64,000 nucleotides of DNA, from NCBI RefSeq assembly GCF_038396755.1, contig NZ_CP149822.1, positions 4,556,001-4,620,000 of the forward strand, given 5' to 3'. The DNA is from Chitinophaga pollutisoli. GTDB taxonomy: Bacteria > Bacteroidota > Bacteroidia > Chitinophagales > Chitinophagaceae. The notes below the pieces were generated by a model. The model was given only the letters and a program-made list of their open reading frames with translations, was not told where the DNA came from and searched no databases. Position numbers and translations under genes: made by a program. Within the stretch, counting starts at the first letter, position 1. Every line of letters starts with the position of its first letter. Below are positions 35,785 to 46,054 of the stretch, piece by piece.

Positions 35785-36653
35785 TTATGCGTATAATGAT
35801 CCGGTGTTGAGGACGGGCGTGGCGGACTTTTCGCCACAGAGCACGACCATGAGATTGCTGACCATGGCGGCTTTGCGTTCTTCGTCGAGGGTAACGAGTT
35901 GTTTGCGGGAGAGTTGTTCGAGCGCCATTTCCACCATGCCAACTGCGCCTTCCACGATTTTGGAGCGGGCGGCAACAATGGCGGTGGCTTGCTGGCGCTG
36001 CAACATGGCGCCGGCGATTTCGGGGGCGTAGGCGAGGTGGCTGATGCGTGCTTCGCGAACGGTGATGCCCGCGGCGAAGAGGCGCTCGTTCAGTTCTTTT
36101 TCCAGCAATTCATTTACCCTTTCCCCGCCGTCGCGCAGGGTGATTTCAGCGGTTTCGTCTTCCATCTGCTCATACGGGCAGGTGGTGGCCAGGTGGCGCA
36201 CGGCGGCTTCACTTTGAATCTGGACGTATTGCTGGTACCCTTCCACTTCGAACATCGCTTTGTAGGTGTCGCTTACCTGCCATACGATCACGGCGGCGAT
36301 CTCGATGGGGTTGCCCATCTTGTCGTTCACTTTGAGCGTTTGCCCGTTCAGGTTATTGGCGCGGAGCGAGATGCGTTGCGAACGGAAGAGCGGGTTGATC
36401 CATAACAGGCCGTTCTGCTTTACGCTGCCCACGTAACTGCCGAAGAAAGTGAGCACCCGCGCGTGGTTGGGGTTCACGATCATGATGCCTTTCGATACGA
36501 ATATAAACAGGACGGCCAGTATGGCGGCCATGAAGCGGAGCGAGCTGCTTTCCGTCTGAATCCCGGCGATCAGGCAATACCCCCCGCGAGCACTATCAGG
36601 ATGGCGAGGATGAAGGCGATGTAGCCGGACATTGGCGAGGTAACTTTTTCCAT
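35785..36653 (-). CDS. SPFH/band 7 (stomatin-like) membrane protein (one-base frameshift)
   Basis: 289 residues after repair. An N-terminal membrane region ([18 protein letters not shown], then [16 protein letters not shown]) leads into an SPFH domain (about 60-230: [66 protein letters not shown] sequence) and a coiled coil rich in Ala and Glu. The ATG at 36653 is separated from the rest by a missing base in the run of six C (G on the coding strand) at 36580-36585. Such proteins form membrane microdomain scaffolds. Confidence 0.82.
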
Positions 36654-36672
36654 GGTACGAGGTTATTTATAA

Positions 36673-36697
36673 TGATATCAATTTGATATCAAATCTA
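36673..36697 (-). promoter_or_regulatory. SPFH-Arc operon promoter with tandem palindromic operator
   Basis: On the minus strand a perfect -7 box TAGATTTG (36697-36690) runs straight into TGATATCA (36691-36684) and a second TGATATCA (36680-36673). The 8-bp palindromes are 11 bp apart centre to centre, about one helical turn. Ribbon-helix-helix repressors bind such sites as two dimers. Position over the -7 and start site predicts repression. Confidence 0.72.
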
Positions 36698-36898
36698 AGG
36701 AAAAGAATTTGCATTTCCATCAGGGTGTGTAAAAGGAACATGAAGGGCGGGCTGGAAAATTTGCCGCGTGAAAAAAGTTGAAATTGTACAAGATTTACTA
36801 TTTTGCCTGCAGCCGTTAACCGGATTTGACACGTTAGGATTACGAAAAGGACGAAAGACAGGCCAAGATCGATCGCATTTTATCAACCACAATTTCTT

Positions 36899-37483
36899 AT
36901 GTACCATAGCTTTACAGACGAGCAATTGTTATCCCTTTTGCGGAATGGAGACGCAGGTGCGTTCAATGCCATCTACGAGCGGTACAGCAGGCCGTTGTAC
37001 CTTTACATTCTCAGCAAGACGGATAAGGGTGAAACCAGCAAGGACGTGCTGCAAGACCTCTTCACTACGCTATGGGAAAAGCGCCAGGCGCTGGACATTC
37101 ATTTGTCGCTGCGGTCCTATCTCTACCAATGCGTGCGCCATAAAATCATCGACTTATACCGGAAAGACGCTACCTACCGCAAATACCTCCAGCAACTCAT
37201 CGAGCATTTCGACGCGCAGCCCCATAATATTTCCGAAACTTACGACTACAAAGCCAAAGCTGCAGAAGTTTTCGAAGCCATCAACCGCCTTCCTGAAAAA
37301 ATGAAGGAGATTTTCATGCTGAGCCGGTTCGAGAATTTGACGATAGAACAGATCGCCACCCGGCTGGAATTATCGCAGCAAACCGTTAAGAATCAAATCT
37401 CCAAAGCCCTCAAGATACTCCGCACCCATTACACGCAAACCGACCTGCTGACGGTGGCGGTGGTGCTCTCCCTGCTCCCCTGA
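36899..37483 (+). CDS. ECF-type RNA polymerase sigma factor
   Basis: 194 residues with region 2 (about 10-80: AFNAIYERYSRPLYLY, DVLQDLFTTLWEKR) and region 4 (about 128-180: LPEKMKEIFMLSRFENLTIEQIA, then an HTH with LSQQTVKNQISKAL). It belongs to the SusC-linked sigma factors of Bacteroidota that are held by a FecR partner until a substrate signal arrives through the outer-membrane receptor. The FecR gene follows after 78 bases. No exact TAnnTTTG box was found upstream. Confidence 0.9.
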   Translation: MYHSFTDEQLLSLLRNGDAGAFNAIYERYSRPLYLYILSKTDKGETSKDVLQDLFTTLWEKRQALDIHLSLRSYLYQCVRHKIIDLYRKDATYRKYLQQLIEHFDAQPHNISETYDYKAKAAEVFEAINRLPEKMKEIFMLSRFENLTIEQIATRLELSQQTVKNQISKALKILRTHYTQTDLLTVAVVLSLLP

Positions 37484-37561
37484 AAAATTCCCAACCGCCT
37501 GCATGGTACTATTTTTTTATTGGTGCGACATCCTTGTATCACCAACTAAAAAACTATTGCC

Positions 37562-38596
37562 GTGGAAATTGAACAGATCCGAAAAGTCCTGGAACGGTAC
37601 ACGCAGGGGAAATGCACCGAAGAAGAAGTGCGTATCATCGAACAATGGTTTGCCAGTGTAAACCGGCACCGTTCGGCGATGATACAGGAAGAATTCCTGC
37701 AGGAGCAGCTGGAAGAAGTGCGGATGCGCCTGGCCGACCACATCGCTGCTTCAGATGCGCCTGTAGTTCCACTGCGCCCGCGCCGCAGGCGTGTGTGGGC
37801 CATCGCGGCAGGTGCGGCCGCCATGCTGACCGGCGCCATCGCCTTTTCGTTCCTGTTCACATCCACGCCAGCCGATCATCCTTCCAACCCGCTCCAATCG
37901 GCGGTACAATCGGCTCCGGCCAAATCCAACCGCGTGGTCCGCAACGGTTTCGTTGAGATCACCACGGCGAAGGGGGCCACGGAAAAGATTGTACTGGCTG
38001 ATGGTTCCACCGTGAACCTCAACGCGGGTTCGCGGCTGCGCTATCCTGTAAGTTTCAGCGGTCCCAACCGCGACATATATCTTGAAGAAGGGGAAGCCTT
38101 CTTTAAGGTGGCCGAAGACCCCCGCCATCCGTTCATCGTCCACAGCCGCGGCCTGGCCACCACGGCGTTGGGCACCTCCTTCAACATCCGCGCATATTCC
38201 CGGGAACAACGCATCACCGTTGCGTTGCTGACGGGTAAGGTAAAAGTGGGCCACGCCCATCAGCAGGAAGCGGTGATCCTGCTGCCAAGCGAGCAACTGA
38301 GCTTCGACTTGCAGTCGCTGGCGGTTGCCAAATCCACCTTCCGCGAGGAAGACGATATCGTGGGATGGAAGCACGGCGTACTCGCATTCAGGGACGCCTC
38401 GTACAGCGAAGTAGCCACCGAGCTGGAGAACAGGTATAATGTTACGATGGTGAATGAAACGGGGAATGCGGACTGGACTTACACCGGCTCTTTCAGGGAC
38501 GAGAGCCTGCAGGAAATTATCGAAACCATTTGTCAAATCAAAAACATCAGCTACACACTGAAAAACGACACTATTTTCCTTACCCGCAAAAACTAG
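37562..38596 (+). CDS. FecR-family anti-sigma factor
   Basis: 344 residues: a cytoplasmic N-terminal region (1-70), one membrane segment (VWAIAAGAAAMLTGAIAFSFLF, near 77-98), a periplasmic FecR domain (about 130-230: GATEKIVLADGSTVNLNAGS) and a DUF4974-like C-terminus (about 270-340). It would bind the sigma factor encoded just upstream and the STN domain of the SusC downstream. The start codon is GTG at 37562. Confidence 0.9.
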   Translation: MEIEQIRKVLERYTQGKCTEEEVRIIEQWFASVNRHRSAMIQEEFLQEQLEEVRMRLADHIAASDAPVVPLRPRRRRVWAIAAGAAAMLTGAIAFSFLFTSTPADHPSNPLQSAVQSAPAKSNRVVRNGFVEITTAKGATEKIVLADGSTVNLNAGSRLRYPVSFSGPNRDIYLEEGEAFFKVAEDPRHPFIVHSRGLATTALGTSFNIRAYSREQRITVALLTGKVKVGHAHQQEAVILLPSEQLSFDLQSLAVAKSTFREEDDIVGWKHGVLAFRDASYSEVATELENRYNVTMVNETGNADWTYTGSFRDESLQEIIETICQIKNISYTLKNDTIFLTRKN

Positions 38597-38600
38597 ATGT

Positions 38601-41600
38601 ATGAAAAAATGCCTACACCTTGTGTTGATGGCAGGTCTTGCGATGGCCATCGCACTGGCGGCTCCTTACACCGCCAGTGCTCGTGCCGAGTCGCAGGAAC
38701 CTAAAAGCATCAGTATCACCATCCAGGTCAAGAACAAAAACATGGAGGAGGTGTTTACTGAAATTGCCGCTAAGACAGGTCTCAGTTTCCATTACGACAA
38801 ATCCGATCTGAACCTCCGGAAGAAGATCTCCCTCAACTGCGTAAAGTTGCCTTTGGAAGAGGTGCTCAACCAGCTGACGGAACAAACCGGACTGAAATTT
38901 ACGAGAAAAAACAATAAGATTATTGTAAACATCGATCAGGCGGCAGCCGGCGCCTCCGGCTCCCAGGTGAAACCGGGCGAAGAAGCCACCCGGGCGGACA
39001 AGGAGATCCGCGGCAAGGTAAAGGACGCCAACGGTAACCCGCTGCCCGGGGTCACAGTTGTGGTTAAAGGCACCAACAAAGGTACCCAAACCAACGGCCA
39101 GGGCGATTTCTCCCTCAACGCCAATCCCGGTGATATTTTGGTTTTCCGCTTCCTGGGGTTTACCCCACAGGAATTATCCGTGGGCAGCGGTGATGTGTAT
39201 GATATTGTTTTACAGGAAAATACGCGCTCCCTTAACGAAGTGGTGGTTACCGCCCTCGGTGTACAGCGCAAATCCAAAGAGCTCACCTACGCTACGCAAC
39301 AGCTCAATAACGATGACCTCTCCCGTGTGAAGGACGCCAACGTGATCAACAGCCTCGCCGGTAAAGCGGCGGGCGTGTCTGTAACCCGTAGCGCTTCCGG
39401 CCTCGGCGGTACCGCCCGCGTGATCATGCGCGGCAACAAATCCACCCGCGAAAACCAGCCGCTGTACGTGATCGACGGTGTGCCCATGGCCAACTATTCC
39501 CCCTCCCAACCCGCCAATGCCTTCGGCCAGTCGAACGATATGCAGTCAGGCCCCGGGCGCGACGGGGGCGACGGTATCTCCAACATCAACCCCGACGATA
39601 TCGAATCCATCAACATCCTCAAAGGCGCTTCCGCCGCCGCACAGTACGGCAGCCAGGCGGCCAATGGCGTGATCGTGATCACCACCAAACGCGGCCGCGC
39701 CGGCCGCATGCGGATCGATTATTCCTCGGATTACACCATCGATAAAGTGATGCTGCTGCCCGAACTGCAGTTCCGTTACGGCCAAACCATCGACGACAGC
39801 GGCACGCCCGGCGCCGGCAGCTGGGGCGAAAAAGTGAATGCGCCCGATCACGTGAAAGGGTTCTTCAATACAGGGGGCACCTGGACCAACGGCCTGTCCG
39901 TCAGCGGCGGCAACGAAATCGCGCAGTCGTATTTCTCCTATTCCAATACCAACAGCAAAGGCATCATCCCCACCAGCCGCTTCAACCGGCACACACTTAA
40001 CTTCAGGGAAACGCTGAAGCTCCTGAAAGACCGTCTCACACTCGATGCAAACGTCACTTTCGTGAAGCAGGATGCGCACAACCGGCCGGTGAGCGGCTTG
40101 TATTACAACCCGCTTCCCAGCGTGTACGCCATGCCGCGCGGGCTGAACTTCGAAGAATATAAAAACGAATTCGAAGTGATGTCGCTTTCGCGGAACATGA
40201 TGACGCAGAACTGGTGGAATATCAATACCGACAAGAATCTCGTGGGTGAAGTGGAATATCCCAATCCTTATTGGGTATTGTACCGCAACCCCAGAGACGA
40301 AGCGCGCTTCCGCAGCATGGCTTCGCTGTCGGTGAAGTACCAACTGGCCGACTGGCTGGCTGTCCAGGCGAGGGGGAACTTTGACCGCTCGTACGATAAA
40401 TTCGAGCTGAAAGCTTATGCCAGTACGGATACCCGTATCGCCGCCAAAAACGGCCGGTATTCGTTGGAAAGGGAATTCAATACGCAGATGTACGCGGACC
40501 TGATCTTCAATTACAACAAAGCGTTGACGAAAGACCTGAAGCTGTCCGGAATTTTCGGCGGAAGCCTCACCGATTACCAACTGCGCGACCGCACGCTGAA
40601 CGACGTTAACATCGGAAATGTCGATGGGTTATTTTCTCCGAATATTTTCCAGCTGGCCAACATCGATCCCAATTCCATTACGGTGCAGCAGGGGCTCGAC
40701 CGCAAGCAGGTGCAGGCGTTGTTCGCCAGCGCGAACTTCGGTTTCAGGGATTATCTTTTCCTGGACCTTACGGCGCGCAACGACTGGTCGAGCAGCTTTG
40801 CCTACACGCCCAGCATGAACAGCGGTTATTTCTATTATTCCGCCGGCCTTACCGCCGTGTTGAGCGAGATGTTCAAGCTGCCTGCCGCGATCAATTTCGC
40901 GAAAGCGCGCTTGTCTTATGGGAAAGTAGGGAACGACCTGCCGGCGTATATCAGTCGTCCGGCCACGTACAACTACCGCATTTTGGGCGGGCTGAAGCAG
41001 TTGAGTTTCAATAACAAGGTACCGGCGCCGCGGACGTACCTGAAGCCTGAAGACAACCGTTCTTTCGAGGCGGGGCTGGATGTTCGTTTGCTGGAAGACC
41101 GCATCGGCATCGACCTTACCTGGTATAAGAACAATAACTACCAGCAATATGTGGAGATCCCGGCGCCTTCGGGAACCGGTTATTCCATCTATTACCTCAA
41201 CCTCGGCAATATCCGCAACACGGGTGTTGAAGCGATGCTGACGCTGGTGCCGGTGAAAACCCGCGGTATAACCTGGACATCCAACTTCAACTTCTCCCTG
41301 AACCGCAACAAGGTCGTGAAGCTGTCTGATCCCAACCTGGTGCAAAACACGGTGATCTTCCGGTTGACCGATCCTGGTTCCAACATGTACGCTTCGGCGG
41401 TGGAAGAAGGCGGGCAATGGGGAGATATTTATACGCAGGCTTTGGTAAAACGGAATGAAAAAGGCCAGATCATGCTGAACGACCAGAACAGGATCATCGA
41501 CTCTACCAACGGCGGTATCCTCTTCGCCGGATCACCCAATCCGGATTTTCTGCTCGGCTGGAACAACAAAATCGATTACAAGGGCTTTACCCTGACGTTC

Positions 41601-42059
41601 CTGATCGACGGCCGTTTCGGCGGCAAGGTGATGAGCCTGACGCAAGCTGAACTGGATGCCCGCGGCGTGAGCGAAGCCAGCGCCAAAGCGCGGGATAACG
41701 GCGGCGTAACATTGGAAAATGCAGTAGGGGCAGATGGGAAACCCTTTACCGGGAAGTATGATCCGGAGATGTATTTCTCGGATATCGGGGGCAGGAACGG
41801 CAACGGCGACATGTACATGTATGATGCCACGGCCATCCGGCTGCGGGAACTGTCGCTCAGCTACAGGATTCCTTTGCGCACAAAAGGCATCCGGTCGCTG
41901 CAGGTGGGCCTGATCGGCAGGAACCTGTTCTTCCTGAAGCGCGAAGCGCCGTTTGATCCGGAAACTTCCGCCGGCGGCGACAACCGCCTGCAGGGTATCG
42001 ACATCTTCGGCCTGCCCGCCACCAGGAGCTTTGGCGCCAGTGTTAAAATCGGATTCTGA
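38601..42059 (+). CDS. SusC/RagA TonB-dependent receptor with STN signalling domain
   Basis: 1152 residues: signal peptide (about 1-28), STN domain (about 35-112: SITIQVKNKNMEEVFTEIA), carboxypeptidase-like repeat (about 134-212), plug (about 225-350: VVVTALGVQRK, YVIDGVPM) and a TonB-type barrel ending in Phe (KIGF). It imports an oligomer with SusD and TonB energy. The STN domain, absent in the other two SusC proteins here, relays occupancy to the FecR/sigma pair. It begins four bases after the FecR stop. Confidence 0.92.
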   Translation: MKKCLHLVLMAGLAMAIALAAPYTASARAESQEPKSISITIQVKNKNMEEVFTEIAAKTGLSFHYDKSDLNLRKKISLNCVKLPLEEVLNQLTEQTGLKFTRKNNKIIVNIDQAAAGASGSQVKPGEEATRADKEIRGKVKDANGNPLPGVTVVVKGTNKGTQTNGQGDFSLNANPGDILVFRFLGFTPQELSVGSGDVYDIVLQENTRSLNEVVVTALGVQRKSKELTYATQQLNNDDLSRVKDANVINSLAGKAAGVSVTRSASGLGGTARVIMRGNKSTRENQPLYVIDGVPMANYSPSQPANAFGQSNDMQSGPGRDGGDGISNINPDDIESINILKGASAAAQYGSQAANGVIVITTKRGRAGRMRIDYSSDYTIDKVMLLPELQFRYGQTIDDSGTPGAGSWGEKVNAPDHVKGFFNTGGTWTNGLSVSGGNEIAQSYFSYSNTNSKGIIPTSRFNRHTLNFRETLKLLKDRLTLDANVTFVKQDAHNRPVSGLYYNPLPSVYAMPRGLNFEEYKNEFEVMSLSRNMMTQNWWNINTDKNLVGEVEYPNPYWVLYRNPRDEARFRSMASLSVKYQLADWLAVQARGNFDRSYDKFELKAYASTDTRIAAKNGRYSLEREFNTQMYADLIFNYNKALTKDLKLSGIFGGSLTDYQLRDRTLNDVNIGNVDGLFSPNIFQLANIDPNSITVQQGLDRKQVQALFASANFGFRDYLFLDLTARNDWSSSFAYTPSMNSGYFYYSAGLTAVLSEMFKLPAAINFAKARLSYGKVGNDLPAYISRPATYNYRILGGLKQLSFNNKVPAPRTYLKPEDNRSFEAGLDVRLLEDRIGIDLTWYKNNNYQQYVEIPAPSGTGYSIYYLNLGNIRNTGVEAMLTLVPVKTRGITWTSNFNFSLNRNKVVKLSDPNLVQNTVIFRLTDPGSNMYASAVEEGGQWGDIYTQALVKRNEKGQIMLNDQNRIIDSTNGGILFAGSPNPDFLLGWNNKIDYKGFTLTFLIDGRFGGKVMSLTQAELDARGVSEASAKARDNGGVTLENAVGADGKPFTGKYDPEMYFSDIGGRNGNGDMYMYDATAIRLRELSLSYRIPLRTKGIRSLQVGLIGRNLFFLKREAPFDPETSAGGDNRLQGIDIFGLPATRSFGASVKIGF

Positions 42060-42070
42060 TCCATTCGTAC

Positions 42071-43729
42071 ATGCAAAAAAACAAGAACATGAAACGCACT
42101 CAACATACAATCGTCCGCGGGATGCTGGTGGCAGGAATGGCGGTGGCGCTGGCCTTCGCCGGATGCACCAAGAATTTCGAGGACCTTAATAAAAATCCTT
42201 TCGGTGTTTCGGAAGAAGAACTGAAATGGGATTACCAGTATATCGGCGAACCCTTCAAACAAATCCAGCGCAGCATCTACGTTTCCAACCCTACCTGGGT
42301 TTTCCAGATACAGCAAAACCTGATGGGCGACCTGTTTGCCGGGTACATGACCCCGCCGAACCCCTTCGGCAACCTGAATAACAACAACAACACGTACAAC
42401 CTGCAGGACGGCTGGAACGTTGCCCTGTGGGGATGCGCATATGGTTCCTACACCTCTTCTTCCGAAAACTCGGTGATGCCCGTTTGTAAATACCTGGCGG
42501 AACTGACGGAGAAGGAAAGCCCCCATTTCTACGCCTGGATGAAAGTCCTGAAAGTGCTCACCATGCACAGGATCGCCGATGTGTACGGGCCGATCATCTA
42601 CACGAAATACGGGCAGCTGAACGCCGACGGAAGCGTGGATTACGATTCCCAGAAAGATGCGTACTACGCGTTTTTCGCCGACCTTGACCAGGCCATTACC
42701 ATCCTCACGAAATACATGGACGACGGCGCCGCGCCCGCCTTTACCAAGTTCGATCTCAGTCCGTATGCAGGTGATTACAAAAAATGGCTGCAATTGGCCA
42801 ATTCTCTGCGGTTGCGCCTGGCGATCCGTATCAGCAAGGTGGACCCGCAAAAGGCGAAGCTGGAAGGCGAGGCCGCGCTGAAACACAAAGCCGGGCTCCT
42901 GGAAGTGCATACCGACAATCTCACGATCGACATCGCGCCCATGGAGCACCCCATGAGCAGCATTTCAGAAGGCTGGCAGGACGCGCGCATGGCCGCGCCG
43001 ATGGAATCCATCCTCGTGGGGCTCAATGATCCCCGGCTCACCAAATACTTCAAAGCGTCTGTAGACTATCCAGGCCAGTTCAAAGGCATCCGCCAGGGCG
43101 TGGATATGCCGGAGAAGGGCCGGTACGTGAATTTCTCGCGCCTCAACAACGACGGCGACCTGTTTGCCAGCAAACGCGTGCAGCTGATGACCGCTGCGGA
43201 AGTATGGTTCCTCCGCGCCGAAGCCGCGGTGAGGAATTGGGATGGCGCCGGAACGGCACAGGCGAATTATGAGAAGGGGATCGAAGTGTCGTTCACGCAA
43301 CATGGTACCAGCGGCAGTTTTGCCACTTACCGCGATGATGCCGTGAGCAAACCAGCGCCTTATACCGACCCGAAGAATGCGGCCAACAACATCGCGGCGG
43401 GCAACCCGAACCTCAGCACCATCACGGTGAAGTGGGACGATGCGGCCTCCGATGCGCGGAAGCTGGAAAGGATCATCACGCAGAAATGGATCGCCGTATT
43501 CCCCGACGGGCAGGAAGCCTGGGCGGAGTTCCGCCGCACGGGGTATCCGAAATTGTTCCCGGTGATGATCAATAACAGCGGCGGAAAGATTTCCACGACG
43601 GACTTCGTGCGCCGGGTGAATTTCGTGCAAACGGAGTATGAAACGAACCCGAAAGGCGTACAGCAGGCAACAACTTTACTAGGTGGCCCCGACAACGGTG
43701 GCACCCGCCTCTGGTGGGACAAGCCATAG
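42071..43729 (+). CDS. SusD/RagB-family outer-membrane lipoprotein (SusD-like_2)
   Basis: 552 residues with a lipoprotein signal (ALAFAGC, lipobox Cys at residue 32) and NFEDLNKNP right after it, the usual SusD-like start. TPR-like helices follow, with GYPKLFPV and a RLWWDKP end typical of the SusD-like_2 branch. It caps the SusC barrel and binds the nutrient at the cell surface. It starts 11 bases after susC. A second ATG at 42089 (MKRTQ) is an alternative start. Confidence 0.88.
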   Translation: MQKNKNMKRTQHTIVRGMLVAGMAVALAFAGCTKNFEDLNKNPFGVSEEELKWDYQYIGEPFKQIQRSIYVSNPTWVFQIQQNLMGDLFAGYMTPPNPFGNLNNNNNTYNLQDGWNVALWGCAYGSYTSSSENSVMPVCKYLAELTEKESPHFYAWMKVLKVLTMHRIADVYGPIIYTKYGQLNADGSVDYDSQKDAYYAFFADLDQAITILTKYMDDGAAPAFTKFDLSPYAGDYKKWLQLANSLRLRLAIRISKVDPQKAKLEGEAALKHKAGLLEVHTDNLTIDIAPMEHPMSSISEGWQDARMAAPMESILVGLNDPRLTKYFKASVDYPGQFKGIRQGVDMPEKGRYVNFSRLNNDGDLFASKRVQLMTAAEVWFLRAEAAVRNWDGAGTAQANYEKGIEVSFTQHGTSGSFATYRDDAVSKPAPYTDPKNAANNIAAGNPNLSTITVKWDDAASDARKLERIITQKWIAVFPDGQEAWAEFRRTGYPKLFPVMINNSGGKISTTDFVRRVNFVQTEYETNPKGVQQATTLLGGPDNGGTRLWWDKP

Positions 43730-43762
43730 CATAAATAGACATAGCTCATCTAAGAATGACCG

Positions 43763-43788
43763 GCCGGCCCTTTTGGGCCGGCTTTTTT
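43763..43788 (+). terminator. Rho-independent terminator after the sigma/FecR-linked susCD
   Basis: GC-rich 8-bp stem GCCGGCCC/GGGCCGGC with a TTTT loop and six T. From 43789 to 43901 there is no gene, only a 10-bp TAAACGTTTA palindrome at 43796-43805. Confidence 0.92.
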
Positions 43789-43901
43789 ATGTGCTTAAAC
43801 GTTTAGTATGCGGGTTTTGCGGGCAATAGGAAGGCGCACGCGCCGGAGGGGCGGGTGTGCGGGGAGGTAAGGGAAGGATAGTAAAAGATATGGAATGTGG
43901 T

Positions 43902-44780
43902 CTAGAGGGCTTCTTTCAGGCGAAGCTCGTTTTTGTATTCTTTCGGTGTTTTGCCCACGATTTCCTTGAAGAAACGGTTGAAGTTGGACAGGTTCTTGAA
44001 CCCGCAGCTGTACGCGATTTCAGCGATGGACCAGTCTTCTTCGGTGAGCCTTTTGCAGGCGTGGCCGATGCGGACTTCGTTCAGGAACTGTACAAATGAT
44101 TTTTTCGTGCGGTTCTTGAAAAAGCGGCAGAACGACTGCGGGGAAAGGTTGGTGATGCTGGCAACGTCCTGCAGGGAAATCTCTTTGGAGAAGTTGTTCA
44201 TAACGTATTTGAACACCTCGTCGATCTTGTGATTGTCTTTCACGTTGTAGGCATGGGAATAGCCGGTGGACGCGAGGTAATAGCAATCCTTGGTTTCGGA
44301 CAGCGTTTTGAGGATTTCCAGCAGGGAAATGATGCGTTCGAGCCCTTCTTTGCGGGGGAGGGAGAGGATCTCGTCTTTCAGTTTTTCCTGCGTGTTGCCG
44401 ATGATTTTCATGCCGCGCTGGGCACGGTGGAACAGGTCGGTCAGGGCCTTGGTTTCCGGAAGGCCGTAGAATTTGTCGCCGAAAATGTCTTTGGGGAAAT
44501 AGATCACGACTGACCGGGCTTTGAGGGAATCGTCGTTGCGGTGATATGCCTCGTCGTTATACCACACATGCGGTATGTTCGGTCCGAGGAAAACCATATC
44601 GCCCACGTCGAAGCTTTCGATGCTGTCGCCCACGATGCGTTTTCCCTGGCTTTCAGTTACATACACCAGCTCGCATTCCGGGTGGAAGTGGAAGGGTGTG
44701 TTGAAATAGGGATCGCACCGCTCGATGATGGTGATCTGATTGTCGGCAAAGGCCCCCACTTTAATGAGAATGGGTTTCAT
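43902..44780 (-). CDS. AraC-family transcriptional regulator with cupin sensor
   Basis: 292 residues. The N-terminal cupin-like region (about 20-120: FHFHPECELVYV, PNIPHVWYN) would sense a small ligand. The C-terminal double HTH (about 190-285) has LQDVASITNLSPQSFCRFFK and IAEIAYSCGFKNLSNFNRFFK, the AraC signature. It is transcribed away from the LacI gene over a 210-base spacer, so it may control itself, the neighbours or both. No target site was recognised. Confidence 0.88.
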   Translation of the reverse strand: MKPILIKVGAFADNQITIIERCDPYFNTPFHFHPECELVYVTESQGKRIVGDSIESFDVGDMVFLGPNIPHVWYNDEAYHRNDDSLKARSVVIYFPKDIFGDKFYGLPETKALTDLFHRAQRGMKIIGNTQEKLKDEILSLPRKEGLERIISLLEILKTLSETKDCYYLASTGYSHAYNVKDNHKIDEVFKYVMNNFSKEISLQDVASITNLSPQSFCRFFKNRTKKSFVQFLNEVRIGHACKRLTEEDWSIAEIAYSCGFKNLSNFNRFFKEIVGKTPKEYKNELRLKEAL

Positions 44781-44955
44781 ATTTGCTTCCTTATATGATT
44801 TGTTAATTGTCCTGATGAAAAAGCTGGCAAGTTGGTTGTTTTGCCATTTTAATTTCTATTCAGGCAAATTATGAAATTTAGGTTAAAAAAATACTAGTCT
44901 TGTTGTTTTTGTATGAACTTTTTTGTTTTCAGGGAATTTGCGTAATTTGTCAATG

Positions 44956-44969
44956 CTAAATCGTTTGAG
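44956..44969 (+). promoter_or_regulatory. Imperfect LacI-type operator before lacI
   Basis: CTAAATCGTTTGAG, 22 bases before the LacI start, matches 12 of 14 bases of the perfect palindrome found at 46211-46224. It suggests autoregulation. Confidence 0.5.
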
Positions 44970-44990
44970 CGAATCCGCAACAACCAAATC

Positions 44991-46028
44991 ATGAAGGGGA
45001 TTTCCATAAAAGATATCGCCAAACAGGCAGGCGTATCGCCAACTACCGTGTCGTTCGTGCTGAACGGCAAAGGCCGGGAGAAGAGGATCAGCGAGCAGGT
45101 GAGTAAGAAAATCCTTAAACTGGCTGCTAAACTGAAATATAAGCCCAACCAGCTCGCAAGAGGGTTGAGGACGGGCAAAACCAAGACCATCGGGCTTATC
45201 GTGGAAGATATCGCCAACCACTTCTTCGCCAACGTTGCTAAAATAGTGGAGGAAGAAGCGGACAAGTTCGGGTACAAGGTTTTGTACGGCAGCACGGAAG
45301 ACAACCTCACCAAGGCCCGCGGGCTCCTGGAAGTGCTCGAATACCGGCAGGTAGACGGGTATATCATCACGCCCACGCCGAACCTCGACAAAGAGATCGA
45401 GATACTGAAGAACAGCCGGAAGCCCATGGTGCTGATGGATCGTTATCTTCCCCAGATTCCCACCAATTACGTGATGGTGAACAATTTCCAGGGTGCTTAC
45501 GACGCGGCGGAGTATCTTCTTGGCCTCGGCTACCGCAAGATCGCGTATGTGACTACTACATCAGAGCAGATCCAGATGAAGGAGCGCATGAATGGTTTTA
45601 CGGCGGCGATGAAGGCACATGGCGCCGCCTTCCCCCGGAAAATGGTGAAGAAAATTCCTTTTTCCATCAGTAAAGACGAAGCGGTGAGCCAGATCATGGA
45701 CTTCATGAAAAGCATTCCCGGCCTCGACGCCATCTTTTTCGCGACCAACTATCTCGGCGTGTTCGGGATCGAATCGATCAAAGATCTGGGTTGGAAGATA
45801 GGGGAGGATGTGGCACTCATCAGTTTCGATGATCACGATCTTTTCCGCCTGCATACGCCTGGCATCACCTGTGTGTCGCAGCCGATCCATGAAATCGCGC
45901 AGAACCTCGTGCAGGTATTAATGAATGAGCTGAACCAGCATCAGCACCAGATCAACCAGGTGGTGCTGCCGGCCACGCTTGTGAAGCGGGAAAGCTGCCG
46001 CAAACGTTCCAAAACTACAGTGGCATAA
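44991..46028 (+). CDS. LacI-family transcriptional regulator
   Basis: 345 residues with an N-terminal LacI HTH and hinge (SIKDIAKQAGVSPTTVSFVLNG, residues 4-25; LARGLRTGKT near 58) and a periplasmic-binding-protein-like sensor (about 62-335) that would bind a sugar or nucleoside-type effector. The AAACGTTT palindromes before two downstream susC genes are typical of this family and make it their likely regulator. The neighbouring AraC gene faces away. Confidence 0.9.
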   Translation: MKGISIKDIAKQAGVSPTTVSFVLNGKGREKRISEQVSKKILKLAAKLKYKPNQLARGLRTGKTKTIGLIVEDIANHFFANVAKIVEEEADKFGYKVLYGSTEDNLTKARGLLEVLEYRQVDGYIITPTPNLDKEIEILKNSRKPMVLMDRYLPQIPTNYVMVNNFQGAYDAAEYLLGLGYRKIAYVTTTSEQIQMKERMNGFTAAMKAHGAAFPRKMVKKIPFSISKDEAVSQIMDFMKSIPGLDAIFFATNYLGVFGIESIKDLGWKIGEDVALISFDDHDLFRLHTPGITCVSQPIHEIAQNLVQVLMNELNQHQHQINQVVLPATLVKRESCRKRSKTTVA

Positions 46029-46054
46029 GTAAGTGTAAATGCTACACGATAGCG

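Noticed and set aside
43796..43805. TAAACGTTTA palindrome as a further LacI operator
   Set aside because: It has only a 10-bp core, lies just past a terminator, and no gene starts downstream on the plus strand before the AraC 3' end. Likely chance.
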